Below, one piece after another: positions 35,309-44,597 of a DNA stretch of 64,000 bases. A model generated the notes under the pieces. The model was given only the letters and a program-made list of their open reading frames with translations. It had not been told where the DNA came from and did not search any database. This DNA is from Microbacterium oxydans. GTDB lineage: Bacteria; Actinomycetota; Actinomycetes; Actinomycetales; Microbacteriaceae. The stretch is from contig NZ_FMIR01000019.1 of assembly GCF_900095745.1 (NCBI RefSeq), positions 310,001 to 374,000 on the forward strand, in the 5' to 3' direction. Positions within the stretch are counted from its first letter, which is position 1. Every line of letters starts with the position of its first letter. Position numbers and translations under genes: made by a program.

Positions 35309-36154
35309 TCAGTTCCCGCGGGGCGCGCGATGTCCCGCCCTCGTGAGCGCACGTCGCATCGTGACAACGGAGGTGAATCCGGACTCGGCGGCGATGTCCG
35401 CCATCGAGGGAACGTGCTTCCCGTCGTCGGATGCGAGCCGGCGCAGACCCTCCGCGACGCGATGACGCTCGATCTCTCTCCGCGGGCTCATGCCCATCGG
35501 CTGATAGGCGCGATGCAGCGAACTGGCACTCACGGCGAGGTCTCGGCACAGCACCTCGACGGTCAGGGCGGGGTCGCGAAACCGGTCGGAGATGAGCGTC
35601 TGCGCGGCGAGGAACAGGCCATCTCGGTGAACAGGATCAGTGCGGGACCGGGACGAATGCTCATAGGCCGCAGCGGCGGCCAGATGCTCCATCGCGATCC
35701 GAGAGTGGATGGAGGGCTTCACCCCGGCCCGGTTCGCATCGAGCGATGTGTTGGCCACAGAGGTCATGGCGAGGAGGGACTCTCGCGTGATCGACCGCGG
35801 CTCTCCCATCAGGCGGCGATACTCCCGCCCCCGCAGGATGCTGTCGCGGAAGAACCAGCCGTAGCGGGCCCACGGTTTCGGCGAGTGGGCGTGGAGTGCG
35901 GAGTCGCCGTCGAGCAGGATGATCTGCCCCGCCTCGATCTGCACTTTGCTGCCGTCCACCGTCACCTCGGCGGTTCCCTCCACGATCGCCGCCACATGGA
36001 CGATCCCCTCGCGGCTCAGGAGCGCAGTACTCATCCCCCCGCTCCACAGCCGCGCGAACCCGAAGTCATCGGTGGCCGTTTCGTCGTACTCGTAGACCTG
36101 CGGTCGAGCGTCGTAACTCCACCCGTGCCTGAGGCTCTGCTTCAGCACCTCCAT
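35309..36154 (-). CDS. AraC-family transcriptional regulator
   Basis: 281 residues. An N-terminal cupin-like sensing domain (about 30-110, VHVAAIVEGTAEVTVDGSKV) and a C-terminal double helix-turn-helix AraC domain (about 190-281, TVEVLCRDLAVSASSLHRAY and PSMADIAAESGFTSVVTMRR). It is 14 nt downstream of the sulfatase gene on the same strand and so likely lies at the end of that operon, which it may autoregulate. No inducer can be inferred. Confidence 0.88.
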   Translation of the reverse strand: MEVLKQSLRHGWSYDARPQVYEYDETATDDFGFARLWSGGMSTALLSREGIVHVAAIVEGTAEVTVDGSKVQIEAGQIILLDGDSALHAHSPKPWARYGWFFRDSILRGREYRRLMGEPRSITRESLLAMTSVANTSLDANRAGVKPSIHSRIAMEHLAAAAAYEHSSRSRTDPVHRDGLFLAAQTLISDRFRDPALTVEVLCRDLAVSASSLHRAYQPMGMSPRREIERHRVAEGLRRLASDDGKHVPSMADIAAESGFTSVVTMRRALTRAGHRAPRGN

Positions 36155-36168
36155 CTCGACCGCCGGTG

Positions 36169-38472
36169 TCAGCTCGTATAGATCACGTCGACCGCGTGAA
36201 TCTCACCGGTGAAGGCGAACGGCGCACGGTCGAAGTAGTCGAGCGAGACGGAACCGCCCAGGCAGACGCCGATGTCGAGACAGTCGTTGGCGGTGAACAG
36301 CAGCGGGACGCTGACGGGCACGGTCCCGGTCGCGATCTGCCGTCCGTCGAGCGAGATGTCGATGCGCAGCGGTCCGGCCGGCCGCGCTTCGAGATAGCTC
36401 GTCTCCACGACAATCTCGGCGCGCCCCGCAGGCAACCGCTCTACGGACCGGATCTTGGTGCGGTGCACGATGAACGTGTTGTACTCGTAGCAGAGGTAGC
36501 CGTCGTCGAGGTAGCACGTGAGGCCTCCCCCGGCGCCTCCCAGCGCGTAGAGCACTCCCTCGGCTTTCTCCGGCAGCGATGCGTCGATCGTCACCCTGTT
36601 CGCGCGGTTCCCCAGCGCCGGTGCGATGAACTCCGGCATCCGTCGAAGGCTGCCGGTGAAGTTCCAGCTCCGGTATGGCGTCGATATGCGGAACTCGGGG
36701 TGATAGATCGGCACCCAGAGGCCGCCTCCGACGGGATAGACACTGTTCTTCGCCGCCTCGATGGCGAACAGCTCCTTGAGCTGGGCGAGCTTTTCGGGAT
36801 GCTCGTCGGCGAGGTCGTGCGCCTGCGTCCAGTCCTCGTCGAGGTGATAGAGCTCCCACGCATCCTGGTCGGGGCTCCAATCCGCGATCCCCTCCGGCAT
36901 TCCGGGAACCCAGGGGGCGCGGGGGCCGAACGCCGACGCCATCCACCCGTCGTGATAGATGGCCCGGCTGCCGAGGATCTCGAAGTACTGGGTGACGTGT
37001 GTCTCCTCGGCCTCCGGATCCGTGAGCGCGGCTGCGAAGCTGGACCCGTCGATCGGATCCTGGTGTACGCCACGGACTTCGCGAGGCGGACTGATCCCGA
37101 TCACGTCGTAGAGGGTGGGAACGACGTCCGTGCAGTGCACGAACTGAGACCGCGGTGTGGGGTCCGGGGCGATCCGCGCCGGCCAGCGCACCGCCAACGG
37201 GTTGCGCGTGCCCCCGAGGTGGGAGGCGAGCAGCTTCATACCCTTGTACGGGGTGCTTCCCGCCCAGGCCCATCCCGCGTGGTACATGTTGTCGGCCTTG
37301 GCGGTGCCGAGAGCGTCCAGGCCGCCCATCTCGTTCATCGCCTGGATGTGCATCTGCACGGTCGACGGGATGCCGTTCTGGGCGAGCAGTTCGCTGATCG
37401 TGCCGTTCTGCCCCTCACCGGACGACCCGTTGTCTCCCCAGATGTACATGATCAGGGTGTTGTCCCCGTATCCGAGCGCCTCGATCTCGTCGATGACTCG
37501 ACCCGCCTGCACGTCGGCGTGCTCTCCGAAGCCTGCGGCGATCTCCATCAACCGGGTCTGGAACTCCCGTTCGCCCTCGGGGATGTCATCCCACGCGGGC
37601 ATCCGCGCGTCCCGCTCGGTCAGCTCCGCCGATTCGGGGATCCAGTTCTTCTCCTTGGCACGCGCGAAGACCCGTTCGCGGTATTCGTCCCAGCCACCGT
37701 CGAATCGTCCCGAGTACTTGTCCGCCCACTCCTTCATGATGTGATGCGGGCCGTGCATCGCGCCGGACGCCCAGTAGAGGAAGAACGGCTTGTCCGGAGC
37801 CAGCGCCTTGTGGTCGCGGAGCCAGCCGATGGCATCGTCGGCGAGGTCCTCACTGAGGTGGTACCCCTCGGCAGCGGTCTTCGGCGGCAGGACGCTCGTG
37901 GTGTTGCGCACCAGGTGAGGCTCATACTGCGAGGCTTCACCCGCGAGGAAGCCGTAGAAGTACTCGAACCCGATGCTGGAGGGCCAGTTGTGGAACGGCC
38001 CGGTGGCTCCGGTCTCGATCGCGGGCGTGTTGTGCCACTTGCCGAAAGCTGCGGTCGAATACCCGTAGTCCTTGAGCACTTCCGCCCCGAGGGCGCTCGA
38101 GCGCGGGATCTCCCCCGCGTACCCGTCCAAATCGTTCGCCAGCTCGGCGATCTGTCCGTTCCCGATCCGATGGTGATTTCGACCGGAGAGCAGAGACGCC
38201 CGCGTCGGCGAACACATCGCCGTCGTGTGGAACCTGTTGAAGCCGATTCCCTCGTCGATGACGCGGGACAGCGTGTCGGTGCGCACCTCACCACCGAAGG
38301 TGTCGGGAAGACCGGGCCCGGCGTCGTCGATCAGGACGATGAGGATGTTCGGCGCGTCATCGGGCAGCCGAGACGGAGCAGCCCGCTGGCCGTACACAGA
38401 TTCCTGCATCGTGCGGCCCGCAACGCTCGCGGACGGGGTCGGCGGGAACGGGAGGACGTCTTGCGGATTCAC
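36169..38472 (-). CDS. Large arylsulfatase (sulfatase family)
   Basis: 767 residues, near the size of actinobacterial AtsA-type sulfatases. Hydrolyses sulfate esters. The formylglycine motif is present at Cys87 in CSPTRASLLSGR; metal Asp49-Asp50 in IVLIDDAGPG; FGKWHNTPAIE corresponds to the conserved lysine region, and a DNGSSGEGQNGT segment supplies further metal ligands. No signal peptide, so probably cytoplasmic. It needs a formylglycine-generating enzyme not seen in this window. GTG start overlapping the phosphatase stop. Second-to-last gene of a five-gene operon. Confidence 0.92.
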   Translation of the reverse strand: MNPQDVLPFPPTPSASVAGRTMQESVYGQRAAPSRLPDDAPNILIVLIDDAGPGLPDTFGGEVRTDTLSRVIDEGIGFNRFHTTAMCSPTRASLLSGRNHHRIGNGQIAELANDLDGYAGEIPRSSALGAEVLKDYGYSTAAFGKWHNTPAIETGATGPFHNWPSSIGFEYFYGFLAGEASQYEPHLVRNTTSVLPPKTAAEGYHLSEDLADDAIGWLRDHKALAPDKPFFLYWASGAMHGPHHIMKEWADKYSGRFDGGWDEYRERVFARAKEKNWIPESAELTERDARMPAWDDIPEGEREFQTRLMEIAAGFGEHADVQAGRVIDEIEALGYGDNTLIMYIWGDNGSSGEGQNGTISELLAQNGIPSTVQMHIQAMNEMGGLDALGTAKADNMYHAGWAWAGSTPYKGMKLLASHLGGTRNPLAVRWPARIAPDPTPRSQFVHCTDVVPTLYDVIGISPPREVRGVHQDPIDGSSFAAALTDPEAEETHVTQYFEILGSRAIYHDGWMASAFGPRAPWVPGMPEGIADWSPDQDAWELYHLDEDWTQAHDLADEHPEKLAQLKELFAIEAAKNSVYPVGGGLWVPIYHPEFRISTPYRSWNFTGSLRRMPEFIAPALGNRANRVTIDASLPEKAEGVLYALGGAGGGLTCYLDDGYLCYEYNTFIVHRTKIRSVERLPAGRAEIVVETSYLEARPAGPLRIDISLDGRQIATGTVPVSVPLLFTANDCLDIGVCLGGSVSLDYFDRAPFAFTGEIHAVDVIYTS

Positions 38473-39311
38473 CAGGAGCGCCTTTCATCGGTCGACAGCG
38501 GCGCGTCGTCGTCATGCAGGATGAGCCGTCGACGCAGCGCGGCGAGATCTGCGAGATCGAGACCGAGCCCCTCCACGGCATACCCCTCGATTCCTCCGAA
38601 CCTCGTCCGTGCCTCGTCGATGGCCGCATCGAGATACTCGGCGCGCACGCCGAGGACGGGAAGGAGCAGTCTCGTGTCGACACCCCTCCCTGCGGCAGCG
38701 GCGAGAAGCGGCTGCAGAGCGGGCAGCAGGTCGGTGTTGGTCTCGAGGTAGTCGGCGCGGACGGCACCCTCGTTCACCCCGAGCAGCAGAAGAAGCGAGG
38801 CCGCCGCCCACCCCGTGCGGTCCTTGCCGGTCGTGCAGTGGAACAGCGCCGCACCACGACGAGCCGGATCGATGAGGTCGAGATAGAACGCCCGGTAGGC
38901 CGCGACGGCGGATGGGAGACTCACGATGTTCCGGTAGGAATCTCGCATCAGCTCGACGCCGCGCCCGTCTCCGAGCGTCGCGGCGAGCCCGGCGGGGTCA
39001 CTGGCGAGCTGACCGACGCCCGCTGCGACATCCGTGGTGCTGTCGGCCAGCACGTCCAGGCCGACGAGCCGCACCCCGTCGGGCAACTGATCCGGTGACG
39101 CGCTGCGCTCGCCGACCGTACGGAGGCCATAGACGGTCGTGATGCCCAGCCCGAGGAAGGCCTCGATGTCATCGCCTTCCAGCCGAGCGAGTGTGGCCGA
39201 GCGATAGACGGCACCGGTCCGGACGACTCCCCCGGCCGCGCGCAGCCCGCCGAGGTCACGCAGGTTCGGGGCGCTGCGCAACGGAACGCGGCGGGTGATC
39301 GGATTGGTCAT
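38469..39311 (-). CDS. Tyrosine-specific protein phosphatase (PF13350 type)
   Basis: 280 residues of the dual-specificity/tyrosine phosphatase group (Y_phosphatase3). The N-terminal NLRDLGGLRAAGGVVRTGAVYRS is the family signature, and the P-loop is FHCTTGKDRTG with nucleophile Cys159 and Arg165. Substrates may be phosphotyrosine or phosphoinositides (as in PtpB-like enzymes). Its stop overlaps the sulfatase GTG. Middle of the sulfatase operon. Confidence 0.9.
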   Translation of the reverse strand: MTNPITRRVPLRSAPNLRDLGGLRAAGGVVRTGAVYRSATLARLEGDDIEAFLGLGITTVYGLRTVGERSASPDQLPDGVRLVGLDVLADSTTDVAAGVGQLASDPAGLAATLGDGRGVELMRDSYRNIVSLPSAVAAYRAFYLDLIDPARRGAALFHCTTGKDRTGWAAASLLLLLGVNEGAVRADYLETNTDLLPALQPLLAAAAGRGVDTRLLLPVLGVRAEYLDAAIDEARTRFGGIEGYAVEGLGLDLADLAALRRRLILHDDDAPLSTDERRSW

Positions 39312-39342
39312 CGACTCTTCTCCTTCTGTTCTTCGGCCGTCG

Positions 39343-40299
39343 TCATCGTGCGTCAGTCGGTACCGGCTCGGGGCGCGGCGGAACCCAGCTCCCGTCGAGG
39401 ACCGACTGCTGCGGACGATAGAGCCGCAGCGTGTAGTTCCAGCCCGGCATGATCGGCAGCGCGTTCGGGAGGTCGACCGGGTCAGGACCGAAGTGGATGG
39501 TCACTCCCCCGTCGTCGTCTGCGACCGCCGTGAGACTGTTGATGCTGTTCACGCCGAGGGTGTTCAGCTCGAAGTAGCCGGCGGCGTTGTAGAGCGACAC
39601 CGACCAGAAGGCATCGACGGGCACGTCTTCCAGCCGCAACCGGTAGTCGGCCACGGGCAGACCCTCGTCGACGCTGATGTAGGTGGCCTCATACTCGGGA
39701 AGACCGCCCCAGCCGCCGGCGGTGCCGAGCAGATGCATGACCGCGTCGACCTCCGCCCTCGTGCCGAACGCGTGGTCGTAGGCGGCGACGCCGCGTCCCA
39801 AGGAGAGGAGCGCGTCGCGCGTCTCTGCGTGGGAAGCTTCGTCGTACGCGGGTAGCGGGAATTCCCCCGCGCCCCCGCCTTCCAGGACGATCGCATCCTG
39901 GAGGCGGTTCACTTCGTCGACGTCGGCGGCATCGTTCGGATCGACCAGGATGCGTACCAGGATCACCGCGTAGTCGGTCCCGACCGCGTCACGGGTGAGC
40001 ACGTGGGCACCGGCGTCCCGCAGCAGCAGCGGACCGTAGTGATCCTGGTTCACGACGAAGGCGGAGATGTAGCGTCCCGCGGTGTCCGGCAGCGTGAGAG
40101 TCACGTCCTCGCGCACATCGATGACGGCGCTGCTGTAGAGCGTGTCGCGGTTCTGCCGGATGATGGGCTGATCATCGAGAGACTTCAGGCCGCGGCTGTG
40201 ATTCCACGCTCCGAGTCCGACTCCGGCCGCCAGCCGGGAGAACATGAGGTCGGACTCGGCGCGGGCGAAGTCGCGCACGGTCACTTTCGTTGCGGACAT
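39343..40299 (-). CDS. DUF1254/DUF1214 domain protein
   Basis: 318 residues. N-terminal DUF1254 with NRDTLYSSAVIDV and C-terminal DUF1214 with FWSVSLYNAAGYF and YTLRLYRPQ. These domains are widespread, of unknown biochemical role, and often occur beside hydrolases. The ATG at 40299 has AGGGA upstream; the frame is open further 5' but lacks homology there. 29 nt downstream of the small membrane gene and 31 nt upstream of the phosphatase gene, so in one operon. Confidence 0.85.
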   Translation of the reverse strand: MSATKVTVRDFARAESDLMFSRLAAGVGLGAWNHSRGLKSLDDQPIIRQNRDTLYSSAVIDVREDVTLTLPDTAGRYISAFVVNQDHYGPLLLRDAGAHVLTRDAVGTDYAVILVRILVDPNDAADVDEVNRLQDAIVLEGGGAGEFPLPAYDEASHAETRDALLSLGRGVAAYDHAFGTRAEVDAVMHLLGTAGGWGGLPEYEATYISVDEGLPVADYRLRLEDVPVDAFWSVSLYNAAGYFELNTLGVNSINSLTAVADDDGGVTIHFGPDPVDLPNALPIMPGWNYTLRLYRPQQSVLDGSWVPPRPEPVPTDAR

Positions 40300-40328
40300 G
40301 AGATTCCCTGCTGTCGGTGTCGACGGCC

Positions 40329-40703
40329 TCAGGCGAGAGCCTTGGCCTTGAGCCGGTCGAACTCCTCGGAGCTGATCGCGCCGGCATCGCGGAGTCGGGC
40401 CGCGGCCTCGATCTCCTCGGTGGCGGTCTTGCCTGCGACCTGGCGGATGTAGGACTCGGTCGCCTCCGTCGATTCGCGCGCTGCCCTGCTGCTCCGCTCG
40501 GCCATGCCCTGGCCGCGAGCGATGAGGTAGACCAGCACCGTCAGGAACGGCAGGAAGATGAGGAAGACGACCCACACGGCCTTCCACCACCCGTTCAGGC
40601 CACGGTCACGGAACAGATCCGCGATGATGGCGAAGAGGGCGAACAGGTAGCCGATGAAGACGGTCGCCCATAGCATCCAGCCGAGCGTTTCCCAGAAGAG
40701 CAT
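40329..40703 (-). CDS. Small membrane protein with SHOCT domain
   Basis: 124 residues. Two transmembrane helices (LWATVFIGYLFALFAIIADLF and WWKAVWVVFLIFLPFLTVLVY) of the PLDc_N type, then a C-terminal SHOCT oligomerisation motif (IEAAARLRDAGAISSEEFDR). Start ATG at 40703. Function unknown. It is the first gene of the operon leading to the sulfatase and AraC genes; its promoter shares the 224-bp divergent region with the LuxR gene. Confidence 0.85.
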   Translation of the reverse strand: MLFWETLGWMLWATVFIGYLFALFAIIADLFRDRGLNGWWKAVWVVFLIFLPFLTVLVYLIARGQGMAERSSRAARESTEATESYIRQVAGKTATEEIEAAARLRDAGAISSEEFDRLKAKALA

Positions 40704-40915
40704 GTCTGTTGATTCCGTTCTCCCGCCGGAGCGCATTCGCGTCCCGCGAGGATGAAGAGCAGTGTCGGGTGCTCGTCCTGCGGTCTGGCCGAAGACACGA
40801 GCGTCGCTGAAATTCTGGCCAGTCCCGCACCCTCGGAATGCGCTTCTCATCCTCGCCGGATGAGAGCCGGAGCCATCCGCCGCCCTCGGTCCGCCCTCGC
40901 CTGTCTCGGCGCCGA

Positions 40916-40921
40916 TATCGT
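40916..40921 (+). promoter_or_regulatory. Leaderless -10 element of the LuxR gene
   Basis: TATCGT, then 6 nt, then GTG at 40928. Confidence 0.55.
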
Positions 40922-40927
40922 TGACGC

Positions 40928-42403
40928 GTGATCGACGCCGTCCGCGAGGACATCTCCCCCACTGATCCGGCGCTCGCCCGTACGGCGCTGCGCCGGAATT
41001 GGCTCCGCTTCATCCTCGAGTCCCGGACCCGCGAACTCGAGCAGCTCTGTCTCGCTCAACCAGACCCGCACGACGCGCACGTCCTCCTCATCCGCGCGTG
41101 CTGCCGCGACCTGCTTGGCGACTCCCACGGCGCGTCATTCCTTCGAGGTCAGGGGTTGAGCGTCGCCGCAGAGGACTTCGTCGTCTGCTTCACCGAGCTC
41201 CTTCTCGCCACGGATGCTTCCGCGAAGGCCGCCGCGGCCGACCGTGCCCGCGAGGCCCTGACCCGATGCGGCCCGGAGGATGACTATCCCTCCGCGCTCT
41301 TCCTGCTGGGGTGGACCGAGGTTCGACTCCGGCGGGACCTCGGCGAGGCCATCGCACTGCTCCGCTCCGCGGCGGCCGAGGCGCGCCTGCACGACAGAAC
41401 GGAAACCTTCCGGCTCGCCCAGTCGAACCTCGCCTTCGCGCTGACCCACGCCGGGCTCTTCGCCGAGGCCGAGCAGACTCTCGACGCGCTTCCGGTCGCG
41501 CCGGCGCCTTCCGATTGGGATGTCTTCGAGGGAGGGCTTCCCGAGGCGAATCGTGGAACCATCGCCTATTGGCGCGGCGACTTCGACGAGGCGATCCGCC
41601 ACCTGGATCCTGCGGTCGCCGATACCGCTCCCGGCCACAACTTCGAGGCCCTCGCCCGCCTCTACCTGGTGATGAGCCTCGTCGCGCTGCGGCGCGATGA
41701 CCGCTACTACGCGGCATCCGAGCTGATCCGCGGCGTGAGCAGGGCCGACAAGCACGGCATTCCGTGGGACACCCTGCGACGGGTGGTCTCCGCCCTGCTC
41801 GCGCATGCGGAGGGGCATGATCAGCGTGCGCGAACCATCGCGGCCCCCGCGCTGACACGACCCGGTGCCGCCGTCGCGCACGCGGTGCTGGCCGAGCTCT
41901 ACCGGGTCCTCGACGAGCCTGCGCTCGCCGCTCAGGCGCTGCGGTTGGCGTCTGCCGGTGCTCTGCCGCAGTACGCGCGCGTGAGCACGCTGATCACCTC
42001 CGCCGCGCTGCGCTCTGCGGCCGGTCGGGGGCCGGAAGCGCACGAGCTCCTGGACCGAGCGCTGGAGGCAGCCGCCTCCGAGCGGATACTTGCCCCGTTC
42101 CTGTCGGATGATCCGTTGATCGGCGACCTCCTCAGCGCACACGCGCATCGGGGATCACGTCATGATCCCTTCCTCGCCGTCGTCCTGGAGCGACGAGGAA
42201 AGCTGTCGCGACGCCTCGCCGGCGTGCTCACACCGCGTGAGAGCGAGGTACTCGGGTGCCTGCGCACGACGATGACGGCCGACGAGATCGCCACGCACCT
42301 CGGCATGGCCTACCCGACCGTGAAGACGCACATCCGCTCGGTCTACCGGAAGCTCGGTGTGACCACCCGACGTGAGGCCGTCCGCTCGCCCATCGGCCGG
42401 TGA
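40928..42403 (+). CDS. LuxR-family regulator with alpha-helical repeat region
   Basis: 491 residues. The first 400 are alpha-helical repeat-like (TPR type: pairs of helices rich in Ala/Leu/Arg), and the C-terminal 65 form a LuxR helix-turn-helix: LTPRESEVLGCLRTTMTADEIATHLGMAYPTVKTHIRSVYRKL. There is no ATPase (Walker) domain, so it is a short relative of the LAL/MalT type. Leaderless GTG start. It is divergent from the sulfatase operon and may control it. Confidence 0.88.
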   Translation: MIDAVREDISPTDPALARTALRRNWLRFILESRTRELEQLCLAQPDPHDAHVLLIRACCRDLLGDSHGASFLRGQGLSVAAEDFVVCFTELLLATDASAKAAAADRAREALTRCGPEDDYPSALFLLGWTEVRLRRDLGEAIALLRSAAAEARLHDRTETFRLAQSNLAFALTHAGLFAEAEQTLDALPVAPAPSDWDVFEGGLPEANRGTIAYWRGDFDEAIRHLDPAVADTAPGHNFEALARLYLVMSLVALRRDDRYYAASELIRGVSRADKHGIPWDTLRRVVSALLAHAEGHDQRARTIAAPALTRPGAAVAHAVLAELYRVLDEPALAAQALRLASAGALPQYARVSTLITSAALRSAAGRGPEAHELLDRALEAAASERILAPFLSDDPLIGDLLSAHAHRGSRHDPFLAVVLERRGKLSRRLAGVLTPRESEVLGCLRTTMTADEIATHLGMAYPTVKTHIRSVYRKLGVTTRREAVRSPIGR

Positions 42404-42439
42404 TGCGCACGCGCCGTGGGAGAAGACGCGCACGACGAC

Positions 42440-42472
42440 GAAGCGCCCGCCGGTCATCCCGGCGGGCGCTTC
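42440..42472. terminator. Bidirectional terminator between LuxR and secreted-protein genes
   Basis: 14-bp stem (42440-42453 with 42459-42472), loop TCATC, between convergent genes. Confidence 0.8.
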
Positions 42473-42499
42473 TGCGATCACAACGTCGATACGCGGTGG

Positions 42500-43114
42500 T
42501 TACGGCACCTTCGAGCCGGAGGTCTTCTCGCTGAGGAAGTCCGACGAGAGCGTGGTGGTGACGTACGTGTCGACGAGCGCACCCCCCGCGGAGGGCAGCA
42601 GCCAGAGCACCGGCAGCTGGACGAGGTTCTCCGCGCCGTTCAGCACGCCGCTGTAGGTGTAGGTCACGCTCCCAGAGGTGCCGTCAGCCGGCAGCGATCC
42701 GACGCGGGCCCATCCGTGGAGGTCCTGCTCCTGGAGGCGGTAGCTGCCCGGGCTGGTCACGCCGTTACCGGCACCCCACGCGACGGTGACGGTGGCGGTC
42801 CCCGCCGTGAACTTGCCCGCCGGCTCCATGTTGCCGGTGGTGCCGTCGAAGGCGTTGAAGCCGAGGGTCTGTCCCGTGTTCACCTGGACGCGGTTCGGCT
42901 GTGTGGCCGTCCAGGTCTGGACGGAGGTGCCGCCCTGCCAGGACGAGAGGCCTCCGCCGGGGGCCGGCTGCGGCTGGGGGTCGGGCGTGTTCTCGCTCGC
43001 GGCGGCGAGCGGGGTGGCGACGGCTGCAGCGATGACCGGTGCAGACCAGGCCGCCGCCTTGATCACGGTGCGGCGGTCGAAGCCGGTACCGCGCTGGTTC
43101 TCGTTCTCGTTCAT
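42500..43114 (-). CDS. Secreted protein with Tat-like leader (family member 3)
   Basis: 204 residues. ATG at 43114 with GAGGAGAAC upstream; the frame continues upstream but that part has no plausible role. Leader FDRRTVIKAAAWSAPVIA then VATPLAAAS, nearly identical to the two at 32-35 kb. The mature part (about 165 residues) begins with a Pro/Gln linker and is beta-rich (PNRVQVNTGQTLGFNAF), ending without anchor. The 291-bp region upstream to 43406 shows no other gene. Function unknown. Confidence 0.75.
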   Translation of the reverse strand: MNENENQRGTGFDRRTVIKAAAWSAPVIAAAVATPLAAASENTPDPQPQPAPGGGLSSWQGGTSVQTWTATQPNRVQVNTGQTLGFNAFDGTTGNMEPAGKFTAGTATVTVAWGAGNGVTSPGSYRLQEQDLHGWARVGSLPADGTSGSVTYTYSGVLNGAENLVQLPVLWLLPSAGGALVDTYVTTTLSSDFLSEKTSGSKVP

Positions 43115-43405
43115 CTCGATGTTCTCCTCGGGGGTCGGCGCTGCCCACACGGAAGCACGGTGGCGCGACGTGGCGACGCGTGGCGCTGACCGCGCGGAAC
43201 ATCGACGACATCGGCACACCCGCTGGAGCCGTGTGGATCGCGCGGCGGGTTCCGCGCTCTTCTTGCGGCGGCCGCGAATGGGAGTTCGGCCGGCCACCGT
43301 CATGCTCGCATTGGGAACGACCGGCACCTCCCGTCCAGCAGGCACCTGTCGCTTTCTCAACCAGGGATGTCGCGCTCGGTATGACACGCGCCCACAGGCG
43401 GGGTG

Positions 43406-44227
43406 TCAGCCCTGTCGTCGCTTTCGGACCTCTGACGGGGCACGCCGCCCCTCCTGCGCCATCGCCCGCGCCAGGCTCGACCCGCCGGAGAGGCCCGAGT
43501 ACCGGCCGATCTCCTCGATGCTCAGGCGGTCGTACGCGGGATCCGTGAGCAGACCGATCGCGTGCTCGACCCGCGATCGGCGGATCTCCCGTTCCACCGT
43601 CGTGCCGTGTGCCCGGAAGGCACGCTGCAGCTGACGCAGGGAGAGGCGGAGCTGCTCGGCGATGCCGCGCGGTGACAGCACAGGATCGGACGCCTGTGCG
43701 GCGATCAGGTTCAGGGCATCCCGATGGTGATCGGGCGGAAGACCGGCCGCCACCCCACGGGTGGCCTCGACCGCCACTCCCAGCACCATCTCCTGAAGCA
43801 GGCGTTCGAGGTAGTAGTTCCCGAAGGCGCTCACCGGATCCGCATCCGCGACTGCTGCTCGTTCGGCGAACGCGACCGCCGGGTCGAGCAACGAAGTCGA
43901 GCGTGACACGGGGCGGACCTCGCCAGGCGCCGGCGCCGTGAACCCGGCGAGCACCTCTGCGGGCAGAACGATCGAAAGAAGCCGCAGTCGCTTCGGCGGC
44001 GATGTCGGAGGGGCGGCATCGTGGCTGAGCAGAAACGCATCGTCCTCCGCCAGTCGCAGCGTGCCGGACGGGGAGCCGACGTCGATGCTCCCGGAGCGGA
44101 CACTGTGCAGCCCGATCAGTCCCGGTACACGGTCGAGCCTCGAACGCGCGTCATCGCGCCCCGACACGAACTCGCGGATGCGAACGCTCCCGAACATGGC
44201 GAGCGTGCGCGCCCTCATCACGGGCAC
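43406..44227 (-). CDS. AraC-family transcriptional regulator (second)
   Basis: 273 residues with GTG start at 44227 (an internal ATG before FGSVRIREFVSG is an alternative). C-terminal AraC domain: LSPRGIAEQLRLSLRQLQRAF and LSIEEIGRYSGLSGGSSLARAM. The N-terminal part has AraC-binding-like features (a GLHSVRSGSIDVGS stretch). It is upstream of, and on the same strand as, the secreted-protein gene 42500-43114 with 291 bp between, so it may regulate it or the divergent AI-2E-type gene. Confidence 0.85.
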   Translation of the reverse strand: MPVMRARTLAMFGSVRIREFVSGRDDARSRLDRVPGLIGLHSVRSGSIDVGSPSGTLRLAEDDAFLLSHDAAPPTSPPKRLRLLSIVLPAEVLAGFTAPAPGEVRPVSRSTSLLDPAVAFAERAAVADADPVSAFGNYYLERLLQEMVLGVAVEATRGVAAGLPPDHHRDALNLIAAQASDPVLSPRGIAEQLRLSLRQLQRAFRAHGTTVEREIRRSRVEHAIGLLTDPAYDRLSIEEIGRYSGLSGGSSLARAMAQEGRRAPSEVRKRRQG

Positions 44228-44597
44228 GGCGCGGCTCCCGATCGCAGTCGATCGACGCCCCGCGCCGCAGAAGGCGTGGGGCAGTTCTCGCGGGCCACCT
44301 CAGCGGCGTCGGGAGAGCGTCAGAGCGTGTTCCCCCATCCGCGCGCACGGCGCGTTCGGTTCGAACGTCGACGATCGGTCGACTTCTCTCGATGGACCGC
44401 GTCCCCACAGCATCATGAAACCCTCCCCATGCGGTTCCCCACCGCAGTCCGGCCCCCCGGGTACGGGGCCCTCGATCCCACCATATCGGTCCGGCACCGG
44501 CGCCGAAGCGACCGACTCCGCGCCGCGCGGGCGCTGTGCTTGACCGCCGGTCACGCGAATGGTCAACTTGTGAGTCTGACCATCGACCGGGGGAACC
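44228..44597. other. Non-coding stretch between AraC and AI-2E-type genes
   Basis: 370 bp without a convincing gene. Four TGACC/GGTCA half-sites lie just before the downstream gene (44541-44545, 44549-44553, 44561-44565, 44577-44581), two of them forming TGACC-GCC-GGTCA. These could be an operator. Nothing else stands out. Confidence 0.4.

Noticed and set aside
36166..38751. Plus-strand open frame of about 860 codons across the sulfatase
   Set aside because: Antisense to the sulfatase, which has intact catalytic motifs. The shadow shows none.
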